Source: a virus. Taken from it: a stretch of DNA of 64,000 nucleotides. The notes beneath the pieces were generated by a model. It saw only the letters and a program-made list of their open reading frames with translations. It was not told the DNA's origin and made no database searches. The stretch lies in the IMG/VR virus record IMGVR_UViG_3300015261_000001, positions 124,001 to 188,000 of that record; one strand, 5' to 3'. The position numbers were made by a program, and so were the translations under genes. Positions 42,353 to 51,097 of this stretch are shown here, piece after piece. Position 1 is the first letter of the stretch. Every line of letters starts with the position of its first letter.

Positions 42353-43531
42353 TTACGCCATGCGAATCGAACCAACGGCGTGACCATCGCTTTCATCGGC
42401 TTTAACCAGCCAGTGATAAGGTTTGACCACTTCGTTGTGTTGCAGGTCCATCAGGTAGCCCATCAGGTAGTTGGTGAAGCTTTCGGTGTAGCCTTCGAGG
42501 ATGATCTCCTGGAAGTTCACTTCAGGCAATTCACACTTGAAAGGCTCGCTGCCGTCTTCTGGATATTCCCACACGATCCAGCTGTTGACATCCAGACCGA
42601 TGTTCTTGGTCTTGGAGTTCAAACGAGCAGCGTACAGGGTGTCTAGGACTTCGTTAGCGACGCGTTCCAGCTCAGGCTTACCGTGTAGACCATCAAACGG
42701 ATACAAGCACTTGGTGAAGTGCGTAGCGGCGAACAGAAGGGTACGTGCCTCGATGTTGAACAGCTTGGTAGCAGCTTCACCGAATTTGCCCAGAGTCCGG
42801 TGTTTGACAATGTCCTTGTTGATCACACGCTCCAGAATTTTAAGGCGGTTCAGAACAGACTTCGACAGAACATCCGTTTCCAAGATGTCAGGAGTCATGT
42901 CTGGATTCGTCCCCAGAGTGAAACCTTCTTTAGGCAGCTTTGGGAACACCTTGTCAAAACGCAAGGAGAAGGTCAGTTTATCTTCCCCGACGATGTTGAA
43001 GGTCATGTACAGGTCATGATCCCGGCAGGTAGCTGCTCGCACAAAGCGATCTGCCTTACGGGTAATCTCGGCCAAGTTCTTTTCCATCTTCTTCCGAAGA
43101 GCCTCGATCAGACCGGTAACGTTGCGGTACTCTTCTTGAGTCACCTCGTCGAATTCACCCACGACGTCCAACCCCATGGTCAGCCACGCGGTAGGCATCT
43201 CGTAACGAGGACGGAAAATATCCCGGAGAATGTCTTCAGGAACCTGGTGCTTGTTCAGGAACACGTCGCCCAAAAGGCGCTTGGTCCAGAAGTTGTTCAG
43301 CAGGTAAGTGTAAGTCACATCACCCTTATCGTAACGCACCCAAGCTTCTTCGGACTTATTGCCCCACCTGTAGAAAACAAAGATGTTGATGTGGTCAGGC
43401 AGAATTGGTTGCAACCCGTCAGAAGCTAACGATGGGTCGAGTGAAACACCTTTGATATCTTGAGGCCACAGGTGGCTGTACAGCAACGTCAGGTTGTGGT
43501 GAGCTGCGGTGCCTTTTTCAATTTGTTGCAT
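42353..43531 (-). CDS. Hypothetical protein
   Basis: 392 residues, AAGGGA 8 nt before the ATG. Charged, mixed alpha/beta, no membrane segment, no recognised motif. A single-gene unit that starts 29 bp from the divergent helicase gene, so its promoter must overlap the helicase start. A partner role with the helicase is possible but unsupported. Confidence 0.6.
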   Translation of the reverse strand: MQQIEKGTAAHHNLTLLYSHLWPQDIKGVSLDPSLASDGLQPILPDHINIFVFYRWGNKSEEAWVRYDKGDVTYTYLLNNFWTKRLLGDVFLNKHQVPEDILRDIFRPRYEMPTAWLTMGLDVVGEFDEVTQEEYRNVTGLIEALRKKMEKNLAEITRKADRFVRAATCRDHDLYMTFNIVGEDKLTFSLRFDKVFPKLPKEGFTLGTNPDMTPDILETDVLSKSVLNRLKILERVINKDIVKHRTLGKFGEAATKLFNIEARTLLFAATHFTKCLYPFDGLHGKPELERVANEVLDTLYAARLNSKTKNIGLDVNSWIVWEYPEDGSEPFKCELPEVNFQEIILEGYTESFTNYLMGYLMDLQHNEVVKPYHWLVKADESDGHAVGSIRMA

Positions 43532-43560
43532 CGGTAATTTCCCTTATTAAGGATGGAACT

Positions 43561-46413
43561 ATGTTCGGTTTGTTTTCGGTTCAAGCCAAGCCTACTGGAG
43601 ACTATGTGCACATCACAGGAGTTTCCTATTACGATCTTGCAAAGGACATTGAAAAGTTTTACAGCAGTACGTTGGTTACCAAGCACCAGATCAAGCGCGA
43701 ATCATGGGACACCATCAAAGTCCACAACTTCTTTCTGGTAGAATTGCACAACATACTGGGAGAGCTGCTTAAGATACGGAACCTGCGTAGTCGGCGCCGC
43801 GCTCTGAGTGAACTGAAACAAGTCCTGGAAACAGACACTTGGATCAAAGACACGATTAACCCCAGCGGCACTCCGTTCAACATGAAACGTTTGGCACGGT
43901 TTGAAACTAAGCCGTTCCCTAAGCAACAAGAATTCTTAGAGCAGTATCCGGTGATTACCCACAGTTACCATTTACGAGGTCTGTTACTGGACTCCGTACC
44001 GGGCAGCGGTAAAGCCATGCCGCTCAGCACTAAGGTCAAAGTACCCAACGGGTGGAAACAATTACGCGACCTTAAGATGCACGACCCAGTCATAACCCCT
44101 GATGGGAAGGTGGCTAAAGTCGTTGGTATTCACCCCCAAGGAAAGACCGAAGTTTACCGCTTCTTCTTTGAAGATGGGCGTTACGCAGATTCTCACCCGG
44201 AACATCTCTGGGCAGTCGATGAAGTCAGTATCGTCGACGATCAAGAAATGGCCAGCGTTGGTAATGTCACTACCACCAAGGACATTATCCAGCACTTCGG
44301 TGAATTCGAATACCGTATTCCTCTGGTAGAGAAAGTCGGGGGATTCAATTACAGTGAAACGGGCACGCCTCGCCACATGGCGACTCATTTACTGGAATCT
44401 GGTATAGCGATAGATGACACAGTATTAGAACTTCCGTACTCCGAGCGCTTTGCGATTATCCGGGCTATGGTGGAGTTCTCTGCGTTGCACATCGGCGACC
44501 ATCATCTGTCCCTGATGCATGAGAACAAACAAGGTTGCGACAACTTCCGCCAGCTCATGTGGTCTCTGGGCGGTATTGCTCACGAACCGCTTAACGTCGG
44601 TGGCCTGTATAAGGTGATCTGTAAGCACCGGGACGTGGACCGTTTAATCGAAGACCTCGTGGGTAAGACTCCTGAAGTCAAGAAGATGTTCAATACCAAG
44701 CAGTACAAGGACCTTAAACTGCGCATTACCGGGTATGAGCATCGGGAAGCTGAGGAAACCCTGTGTATCTCGATTGACAGTGCAGACAAACTGTACATTG
44801 TTGATAACTACGTGGTCACTCACAACACCTTTACTTCGATTGCTTGGTCGGCGCTGGTTAACGACGCACCTACGGTGATCCTGTGTCCTCTGAACATCGT
44901 GGATGAAGTGTGGGTCAACCAACTGAACCACCACCACAAAGAAGCCCCGTTCATCTGGACCAGTAAATCGAATATCCCGTTACGTGAAGGGTTCGATTTC
45001 TACGTCGTGCATTACGACTACATGACCTCGGGTAACGCAGCCTACCTCCAAAAGTTCCTCGCAGACCTGCAAAAGAAACATAAGGGTGGCGTAAAGCTGA
45101 TTATTGACGAATGTCACAACTTCAACGACCCTAAAGCCGCGAGAACCAAACGACTCATCGAGTGGGCAGACCAGAAACTGTTCGGGCATTACCTGCCGGT
45201 GTCTGGAACCGCGTTAAAAGCCCTAGGGAGCGAGATCTACCCCGTACTGTGCCTCTTGGACCTGTTCTTCGACAGCAAGGCCAGAGAGTTCTTTATGGCG
45301 TCGTATGGACGCAACCGTCCTGCCCTGAACGAACTCCTTGCCCACCGTATCGGCAGGACCAAGTTTACCATCCCTGAATTAACCGGTATGGGTAATCCAC
45401 CCCCTATTGAGTTGGTCAGGGTGAAAATCCCTAACTCTGACAAATACACCCTCGACGTTATCCGCTTAGAGATGCAGACTTACATTACCGACCGTGTGAA
45501 GTTCTATGAATTTCATATGCCGAAGATGTTGGAGTTCTATAACGACTGTTTACTGTCGTATGAATATTCCATTGGTAAGAACCTGCAAGCTCAAGAAGAC
45601 TTCGTTAAGTATAAGCAGATCGTCCACCGTTTCCGTACCCAGGGTTATAACAGCTTTACTGACGTACAAGACGGGATGTTCTGTAAACGGGTAGAGGAAG
45701 AGATTGAAAAGGGTCTACGGGGTCCAGAGCTAAAGGAATTCCGCAATATCAAGTCTGCTGTGAAGTACCTTGGTTTGAAACTGCGTGGAGAGGCACTGGG
45801 TAACGTCCTAGGTCGTGCTCGTATCAATGCGATTAAAGACACCATTGCCTATGCTGATATTCCGGGAATGATCGATGATGCGGAGAAGAAGACCATTATC
45901 TTCACTTCGTATGTTGATGCTTTGAAACTCTGTGAAGAATACCTCACCAAAGAAGGCTACCCCGTGGTAACCGTCTACGGGGAGAACAGTAAGGATCGGG
46001 ATGACGCGATTAAGCGTTTAGCTAACGACCCTCGGGTTAAAGCAGGGATTGCCGTCTTTGATTCGCTTAAGGAAGGCTACCCACTCCTGATGTGTAATTT
46101 GACCATCCTCCTGAACAGCCCTTTCCGCGACTATGAGTTGAAACAAGTCATTGCACGTACGTGGCGTACTGGGCAAGATGCCGAGTGCTTCTACAAGCTG
46201 CTGGATTTGGACACCGGGGATAAGCTCAATATCACCACCCGGAGTATCAACATCATGGAGTGGTCTCGTGAGCAAGTTGATGCTTTACTGTCACGGGAAA
46301 GTGGTCACGCTCTACTGGGGAATATCTCGGGGCAAGAAATGTTCGATATGAGCATGGAAGCCTTTACCCTCCCTGTCCGTATTAACCAAAACGCAATGTC
46401 CCTCTTTCGATAA
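43561..46413 (+). CDS. SF2 (SNF2-like) helicase interrupted by an intein
   Basis: 950 residues encoded, 679 after removal of a 271-residue intein (152-422). Helicase motifs: Walker A PGSGK (147-151) continued after the intein by TFTS; Walker B DECH in LIIDECHNF; motif III PVSGTAL; motif V/VI region LLNSPFRDYELKQVIARTWRTGQ, similar to the SNF2 form R-x-HRIGQ. The protein would be an ATP-dependent DNA translocase or helicase in replication, repair or recombination, and splicing is required to rebuild its ATP site. AAGGA precedes the ATG. The inner-body-like gene follows 11 bp later. Confidence 0.85.
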   Translation: MFGLFSVQAKPTGDYVHITGVSYYDLAKDIEKFYSSTLVTKHQIKRESWDTIKVHNFFLVELHNILGELLKIRNLRSRRRALSELKQVLETDTWIKDTINPSGTPFNMKRLARFETKPFPKQQEFLEQYPVITHSYHLRGLLLDSVPGSGKAMPLSTKVKVPNGWKQLRDLKMHDPVITPDGKVAKVVGIHPQGKTEVYRFFFEDGRYADSHPEHLWAVDEVSIVDDQEMASVGNVTTTKDIIQHFGEFEYRIPLVEKVGGFNYSETGTPRHMATHLLESGIAIDDTVLELPYSERFAIIRAMVEFSALHIGDHHLSLMHENKQGCDNFRQLMWSLGGIAHEPLNVGGLYKVICKHRDVDRLIEDLVGKTPEVKKMFNTKQYKDLKLRITGYEHREAEETLCISIDSADKLYIVDNYVVTHNTFTSIAWSALVNDAPTVILCPLNIVDEVWVNQLNHHHKEAPFIWTSKSNIPLREGFDFYVVHYDYMTSGNAAYLQKFLADLQKKHKGGVKLIIDECHNFNDPKAARTKRLIEWADQKLFGHYLPVSGTALKALGSEIYPVLCLLDLFFDSKAREFFMASYGRNRPALNELLAHRIGRTKFTIPELTGMGNPPPIELVRVKIPNSDKYTLDVIRLEMQTYITDRVKFYEFHMPKMLEFYNDCLLSYEYSIGKNLQAQEDFVKYKQIVHRFRTQGYNSFTDVQDGMFCKRVEEEIEKGLRGPELKEFRNIKSAVKYLGLKLRGEALGNVLGRARINAIKDTIAYADIPGMIDDAEKKTIIFTSYVDALKLCEEYLTKEGYPVVTVYGENSKDRDDAIKRLANDPRVKAGIAVFDSLKEGYPLLMCNLTILLNSPFRDYELKQVIARTWRTGQDAECFYKLLDLDTGDKLNITTRSINIMEWSREQVDALLSRESGHALLGNISGQEMFDMSMEAFTLPVRINQNAMSLFR
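44014..44826 (+). mobile_element. Class 3 intein (Ala1, WCT triplet) in the helicase P-loop
   Basis: 271 residues. It begins at Ala152 (AMPLSTKVKVPNGW, typical intein block A apart from Ala at position 1) and ends VVTHN at 418-422, followed by Thr as the +1 residue. The class 3 marks are present: His215-Leu-Trp217 in block B, Cys402 in block F (LCISIDSADKLYIVDN), and Thr420 before His421-Asn422. Class 3 inteins lack an N-terminal nucleophile and use the block F Cys. The middle (about 285-370) looks like a worn LAGLIDADG endonuclease without its acidic catalytic motif, so homing is probably lost. Confidence 0.85.
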
Positions 46414-46424
46414 GGAACCTAAGC

Positions 46425-47453
46425 ATGTCCGAACAACAAGATCAGCAAGACTTTCTCGATTCCGATGAAACCTACGAGTCCCTCCCGGAACCTGAACACG
46501 TTGAAATCATCATGAACGGGATGCTCGATTCCCTTGCGGGTAATGAAGGCTTGCCTCTAACCGATGCACAGATCTACCTCCAAGGTGCTCTGAATGCCTC
46601 CGGCGTGGTCTCCATGCGGGTATCCGGTACTGAGGGCTTCTTCTCGTCGATCGGTGCGGGTATCAAAGCGGCGTGGGACTACATCGTCAAGATGTTCAAG
46701 TCCATTTACAACGCAGTCTTCAAGAAGGACGTTAAAGACAAGGGTGAAAAGGTTGCAACGTCCATCAAGGAAGCTGAAGAAGCGATCAAGGCGGTAGAAA
46801 GCCCTAAAGTAACTCCCGCTAACGTGGAAGCTGTCCTGAAGAAGGTGGAAACCAAGGTCGAGCATTTCCCACCGAGCCCTCAAAAGACTAAACTGCTGGA
46901 ACACGTGGCGGCGGCTAAAGAAGCCCCAGAAGCGCAGAAGGTTAAATCGGTACTGGACATGCTGCCAGAAGTGTTCGACACCGCCCTGCTGGACGTCAAG
47001 CATCTGGAGAGCCACGCTAAAGCTCTTAAAGGTGCAGCTGGTCGTTTGCAAGAACGTAAAGAAGCCTACGACAAAGAAAACGACCAAATGGGGTACGACA
47101 TTCAGACTTACCTCAATGGGTTGATCGGACTGCCTGAACCTCACTCGGTCACTAACTTGGCTAAAGCTAAGGAATTCCTGCATAAAGCCAGTCGCTGTAA
47201 AGAAGCCATGGGCAACAGCTGGATGTCTTTGTGGGATACCGAGCAAAGAACCAAGAAACTGATCGATGACATGGGCGGTAAAATCAATGCCTATGCTGAA
47301 GGTCCTAAAGACAAAGAACTCAAGGAAGAGATCGAAAAGCTTAAAGCGTACCTGCAAGGGGTAACTGAAGTCAACAAGATTACTGACACGGTTACTTTGG
47401 CACTGATGGGTATGTGTGACGTGATCAAGAAAGCTTGTGTGACGGTGATTTAA
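46425..47453 (+). CDS. Inner-body-like internal head protein (putative)
   Basis: 342 residues, Lys/Glu/Ala-rich and helical. The acidic first ~70 residues look like a propeptide. VSGTE (66-70) is followed by GFFSSIGAGIKAAWDYIVKM, a pattern I associate with phiKZ inner-body proteins cleaved after small-X-Glu by the head protease. The protease is encoded in this window (9538-10398). AAGGAACC precedes the ATG. Coiled-coil stretches occur near 190-220 and 300-320. The call is by resemblance; it might be another internal protein. Confidence 0.5.
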   Translation: MSEQQDQQDFLDSDETYESLPEPEHVEIIMNGMLDSLAGNEGLPLTDAQIYLQGALNASGVVSMRVSGTEGFFSSIGAGIKAAWDYIVKMFKSIYNAVFKKDVKDKGEKVATSIKEAEEAIKAVESPKVTPANVEAVLKKVETKVEHFPPSPQKTKLLEHVAAAKEAPEAQKVKSVLDMLPEVFDTALLDVKHLESHAKALKGAAGRLQERKEAYDKENDQMGYDIQTYLNGLIGLPEPHSVTNLAKAKEFLHKASRCKEAMGNSWMSLWDTEQRTKKLIDDMGGKINAYAEGPKDKELKEEIEKLKAYLQGVTEVNKITDTVTLALMGMCDVIKKACVTVI

Positions 47454-47472
47454 AGCAAAAACGAAATAGACT

Positions 47473-47505
47473 ACCCTACCTAGCCTGTTAAGGGCTAGGT
47501 AGGGT
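47473..47505. terminator. Bidirectional terminator
   Basis: A 13-bp stem ACCCTACCTAGCC/GGCTAGGTAGGGT with a 7-nt loop. The minus strand continues AGTCTATTTCGTTTTTGC. Confidence 0.85.
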
Positions 47506-47515
47506 TATGTCCGCT

Positions 47516-47884
47516 TTATGCCGGTACTGGTGTACCGTTCAGAACATCTTCAGGGATGTTGTATTCCTTGATCAGGTAATCCAAGGCAAGCTGCAAACTG
47601 GTAAAGGTGTGCATTGCCCCGATATTGTCCCCCAGATGGAGTGCCCAGTGAGGGTGTTCCACGGTCTTTTGTTCGATAATCACCATACCCAATTGGAAAC
47701 CGGTGTTATTGACCTTGTAACCACTGCGGATAGTGACCGGGATTTCTTGAGTGCTCAGGAAAGCCAGAATCTTCTCTACCTGAGGACGCAGGGCTTCACC
47801 CTCTGCTGCCAACTTGGCGTTTACCGCAGCAATGTCAGCCTCGACATTAGAAGGTTTGATTTGACGTTGTTTATTTGGCTTCAT
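47516..47884 (-). CDS. Hypothetical protein
   Basis: 122 residues with a basic N-terminal tail (MKPNKQRQIKPS) and a compact alpha/beta remainder. GAGGATAAGCA precedes the ATG, 3 nt after the upstream stop. It is the distal gene of the small-gene run that extends back to 49411. Not recognised. Confidence 0.55.
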   Translation of the reverse strand: MKPNKQRQIKPSNVEADIAAVNAKLAAEGEALRPQVEKILAFLSTQEIPVTIRSGYKVNNTGFQLGMVIIEQKTVEHPHWALHLGDNIGAMHTFTSLQLALDYLIKEYNIPEDVLNGTPVPA

Positions 47885-47887
47885 TGC

Positions 47888-48487
47888 TTATCCTCTCTCG
47901 CCCTTTACACCGGTAGGTTCAATAGGGTCAATCCCCAAACGCTCTAGGTGACTGTTAATGTTACCACAGGTCACCAAATAAGAGACGTTACTGAACCCAA
48001 AGACCAACCCCACCAAACTGGTCACTTCACCCAGCCCTTCATGAGAGGCCGCCCAATACTGTCTATCATCACAGCAGACAGTGACTTCTTCATGACGTTT
48101 CATTCCGCTAGGGGTGTAAATGACTCCTTTCTCCTCAATGTTGCTAGAGGAGTTCAACGTCAGGAGGTCTTCCCAACTACCGAATACAATCACCCCATTG
48201 ATACTGGTCACCATAGGGATAGTTTTCAACTCGTTACTGACCCAGTCTAACAACTCCTGTAGATCAGCACACCCGGCATGTTCCCTGCCAAAGGATTCAC
48301 TGTCTACCGTCCAATTGGATTTAGCCAATACAGGAATGGTCTTACCCAGATACTCCATATCCTGCATATGGTGAGTGCCACGGATCTCAAATGTGATACC
48401 GACCGTGGCGGCTTGTTTCTTAAGGTTGTCAATACGGGGTTGATGATACTCCCATTGACCACTCAGTACGCTGTAAGGGCAACTCAT
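47888..48487 (-). CDS. Hypothetical protein
   Basis: 199 residues, mixed alpha/beta with six or seven cysteines spread through it and a hydrophobic stretch near 160-175 (SLVGLVFGFSNVSYLV). Start overlaps the upstream stop (ATGA). Not recognised. Confidence 0.55.
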   Translation of the reverse strand: MSCPYSVLSGQWEYHQPRIDNLKKQAATVGITFEIRGTHHMQDMEYLGKTIPVLAKSNWTVDSESFGREHAGCADLQELLDWVSNELKTIPMVTSINGVIVFGSWEDLLTLNSSSNIEEKGVIYTPSGMKRHEEVTVCCDDRQYWAASHEGLGEVTSLVGLVFGFSNVSYLVTCGNINSHLERLGIDPIEPTGVKGERG

Positions 48488-48873
48488 GGAATCACATCCC
48501 AGGCAATGTTGGTATTACCCCGACCAATACCTTGATTAGGGTCTTCTTTGACCTTCTCTACGAACGAGTCGCACAGTTCACGAGCCAACTGAGGATCCAG
48601 AGGGCGTACATGAGCACCGGGGGCTAACTCAGTCCATACGCCCTCAACGATAGCCTTGATGTTCTCAGCGATCCCCATGTGCACCTCAGCCAACATCAAT
48701 GCCTCATCCAGACTGCGAGCCATGACTTGAGGAATAGGGTCCAATCCTTGATGACCCGGGTCGAAGTACACACAGAACATGCCATACGTGTCGTTAATCG
48801 ACAGTTGCATATTCACCTTGACTTCAGCAGCCTTCACTTGGAGGGCTTTAAAGCGTTCTTCAAGAGTTGACAT
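48484..48873 (-). CDS. Hypothetical protein
   Basis: 129 residues, acidic, helical N-terminus (EERFKALQVKAAEVKVNM), otherwise alpha/beta. Overlaps both neighbours by a few bases, so translation is coupled. Not recognised. Confidence 0.55.
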   Translation of the reverse strand: MSTLEERFKALQVKAAEVKVNMQLSINDTYGMFCVYFDPGHQGLDPIPQVMARSLDEALMLAEVHMGIAENIKAIVEGVWTELAPGAHVRPLDPQLARELCDSFVEKVKEDPNQGIGRGNTNIAWDVIP

Positions 48874-49411
48874 TTAAGCCACCCCGTGTAAAGAGTCGTT
48901 TAATCAACAACCACAACTTACGTGGTTTACTGGTGCGGACAAAGGGAGTGCCTTTACCGGTCATTTGGAGAGCCCCTCGTCCGTGGTATTTGAATGGGTC
49001 AATTTCTACAGGTTGTGCGATCGGGTAGTTATCCTCAACCAGGAAACCCCCTGCAAACACCTTCTTCGGTTCCGCGTGATGCGGGTGACCGGTATAAGCC
49101 TTGGCATCATAACCACGCCGAGACAGTTGTTTACCCAGTTCATCGAATTGATGACTGTTAACAGCGTAGACGGTCAAATAGCAACCGGCTAATGGAATAC
49201 GGAGTTGCAACCAGTTAAAGAACGACGCTGGTTGTTTGCAGTTACCCAGTTTAATCCCCAACAGCAATAACACCTCACGATGAGCGAGACATGGGATACC
49301 GTTTACATAGCCAACCATCAGCTTACCGTAATTGGTCACCAGTCCCAGGTGAGGATCACGAACAATAAGGTCTTTAATCTTGTGTTTACGATTTGGCATT
49401 ACTTTGCTCAT
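48860..49411 (-). CDS. Hypothetical basic protein
   Basis: 183 residues from the ATG at 49411 (MSKVMPNRKHKIKD). A longer frame begins at 49477 and would add a hydrophobic N-terminus, but its ATG lies inside the hairpin at 49469-49485 and is rejected. No clear RBS; a TTGTTATAGTG stretch about 25 bp upstream could be a promoter. Very basic throughout and at the C-terminus (RTSKPRKLWLLIKRLF). Function unknown. Confidence 0.5.
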   Translation of the reverse strand: MSKVMPNRKHKIKDLIVRDPHLGLVTNYGKLMVGYVNGIPCLAHREVLLLLGIKLGNCKQPASFFNWLQLRIPLAGCYLTVYAVNSHQFDELGKQLSRRGYDAKAYTGHPHHAEPKKVFAGGFLVEDNYPIAQPVEIDPFKYHGRGALQMTGKGTPFVRTSKPRKLWLLIKRLFTRGGLNVNS

Positions 49412-49468
49412 TATGTTGGTTAACACTATAACAATGGAACACAGGCAAAAATAAAGAGTAAATACCCA

Positions 49469-49485
49469 CCTCCCCATAAGGGAGG
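49469..49485 (-). terminator. Terminator hairpin
   Basis: CCTCCC and GGGAGG pair around a 5-nt loop just after the stop at 49503; minus strand continues TGGGTATTTACTCTTTATTTTTG. Confidence 0.65.
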
Positions 49486-49502
49486 CAGGTAGTCGTAATC
49501 GG

Positions 49503-50498
49503 TTATTTCAGGAGATCTCGTTGCGCCATAGACCAGTAACGGACACCACGTCCCTTGGTGGGGTCTACCGTGGCCAGAATAGCGTCCAGTTTATCGAGGT
49601 TAGCCAGTGCGGTCTTCTTAGCCCCTCGGCTAATATTGCCCTGTATCTGAACAATCAACTTATTCACCACCTCTTGCAGTTCTTCAGGGACGTCAGTAAT
49701 CAGCACCCGCTCGTGACTGTCCAGAGCAAAGGTTTCCCCTACCCGCCAATAAGTGTCAGTATCGAGGTTAATAGCATCGAGTTCGATAGCGTCCCCGTGA
49801 TAGACGTCCAACTCAAACAAGACGATCTGTCCTTGACCTTCTTGCTGTTGTTCGTACGGCATGGTGATATCAGTTTGACAGTAGACCCCGGCTTTTGCAT
49901 AGAGACCGGTATCCTGACTGTAGGAACCGTCCATATTGATCGCTGTAGCCCAGGATTTAGCGTCTGCCTGATTCCAGTTAAAGGCGGCGATGAAAGTACC
50001 CTTATCAAAACCAAACAAAAGGTCGAAGATTTGCCCGCGTTTAACCCCTCTTACCAACACGTATTCAGTTTCCTTAGCCAAGAAGGTTTTGGCCACTTGT
50101 ACGTTCAAGTAAAACGAGTCATCTACCTTGTCGTAATACCACTGACCCTTTGCCAGAGGACGGGTGGAACTACCGTGCCACTGAATACTGATGGCTTTAC
50201 CCGCAGGACCGAGGTCCATAATGGCTTGACGTACCGCAATGGCGTTGAATCCGTGCTGATCAATCTTGATGGCGGTCTTACGCCCTGTAACGGGGTCAAA
50301 TTCCCGCAATTCAGAACGCCCGTATTTAGTGTTCTGGGTGGGTTGCAAATCTTCGCCCTTAGTAGGGCTGGTAGCGATGATCCGATCTTTCTTACTGGTG
50401 TCCCAGAACGCATTATTGAGTGTAGGTAGATCCGTTACCGATGTGGTGACGTTAGTAGGGTCGGTATGGTTGAAGCAATTGATCTTGGCGAAAGGCAT
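49503..50498 (-). CDS. Hypothetical protein
   Basis: 331 residues, beta-rich with many Asp/Thr/Tyr residues and no membrane segment. A single-gene unit flanked by hairpins on both sides. It lies in the minus-strand accessory cluster but is larger than its neighbours. No recognised motif; an enzymatic fold with the central FGFDKGTFIAAFNWNQAD segment cannot be excluded. Confidence 0.6.
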   Translation of the reverse strand: MPFAKINCFNHTDPTNVTTSVTDLPTLNNAFWDTSKKDRIIATSPTKGEDLQPTQNTKYGRSELREFDPVTGRKTAIKIDQHGFNAIAVRQAIMDLGPAGKAISIQWHGSSTRPLAKGQWYYDKVDDSFYLNVQVAKTFLAKETEYVLVRGVKRGQIFDLLFGFDKGTFIAAFNWNQADAKSWATAINMDGSYSQDTGLYAKAGVYCQTDITMPYEQQQEGQGQIVLFELDVYHGDAIELDAINLDTDTYWRVGETFALDSHERVLITDVPEELQEVVNKLIVQIQGNISRGAKKTALANLDKLDAILATVDPTKGRGVRYWSMAQRDLLK

Positions 50499-50574
50499 AA
50501 CGCGTAATCCTCTAAAATAAACCTCCCTTCATAGGGCGGGCATAGGATCTGATGCAAAAAATAAAGGAGTACCA

Positions 50575-50597
50575 CCTACCCCCTTACGGAGGTAGGC
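50575..50597 (-). terminator. Terminator hairpin
   Basis: CCTACCCCC and GGAGGTAGG pair with one C-A mismatch around loop TTAC; minus strand continues GGTACTCCTTTATTTTTTG. Ends the small-gene run from 58191. Confidence 0.65.
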
Positions 50598-50612
50598 AGC
50601 ATTCACAAGGTG

Positions 50613-50909
50613 TTATTTACGGTTGTTACGGTAGTGACGAATGAAGTTCAGCAGATCACCGTATACCCGTCTGCTGATAGAACGCAACTTCAGTTCTTCC
50701 AGCCTAACTTCTAGGTCCACTAACTGCGCCTGGCGGATCTTCAACGCCTCAGCGTACCACTCAGCCCGTTGGGTTAACTGGATCTGCAAGGCCGATTGGA
50801 ACTCCTTGGCGTTTTCAGCTTCGGTCACCATCCACGTATGCGCCTGAGTGAGGACTTTGATGGTCTCTTTCTGGGCATCGATTTTGGCTTGTAGCCAAGA
50901 ACGGTACAT
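50613..50909 (-). CDS. Small coiled-coil protein
   Basis: 98 residues from the ATG at 50909, whose T and G are shared with the TGA of the preceding gene (TGATG). Almost entirely heptad-like helix (QAKIDAQKETIKVL, QAQLVDLEVRLEELKL) with a basic C-terminus. Probably oligomeric. Function unknown. Confidence 0.55.
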   Translation of the reverse strand: MYRSWLQAKIDAQKETIKVLTQAHTWMVTEAENAKEFQSALQIQLTQRAEWYAEALKIRQAQLVDLEVRLEELKLRSISRRVYGDLLNFIRHYRNNRK

Positions 50910-51097
50910 CACAGGTGCATCTCCGCTTCCATGGACTCGATCATGCCTTCGAACGTTTCACTCGGTTCGGAGACATCCACGTCATCAATTGCACCATGCC
51001 AATAGCCGTCGACAAAGAAGAACTCCAAGCAGACGTGGTCATCGGTGCACGCTTGTTGAATAGCCAGTACGCGGTCCTGTATCGATTTATCACTCAT
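50909..51097 (-). CDS. Small acidic protein
   Basis: 62 residues, very acidic (DDVDVSEPSETFEG), overlaps both neighbours by 1-4 nt. Aromatic core FFFVDGYWHG. An acidic small protein in an early cluster could be a host-protein inhibitor or DNA mimic, which is inference only. Confidence 0.55.
   Translation of the reverse strand: MSDKSIQDRVLAIQQACTDDHVCLEFFFVDGYWHGAIDDVDVSEPSETFEGMIESMEAEMHL

Noticed and set aside
48860-49477. A longer start for the 183-residue gene giving an N-terminal membrane segment
   Set aside because: The ATG at 49477 sits inside a terminator hairpin with no free RBS.
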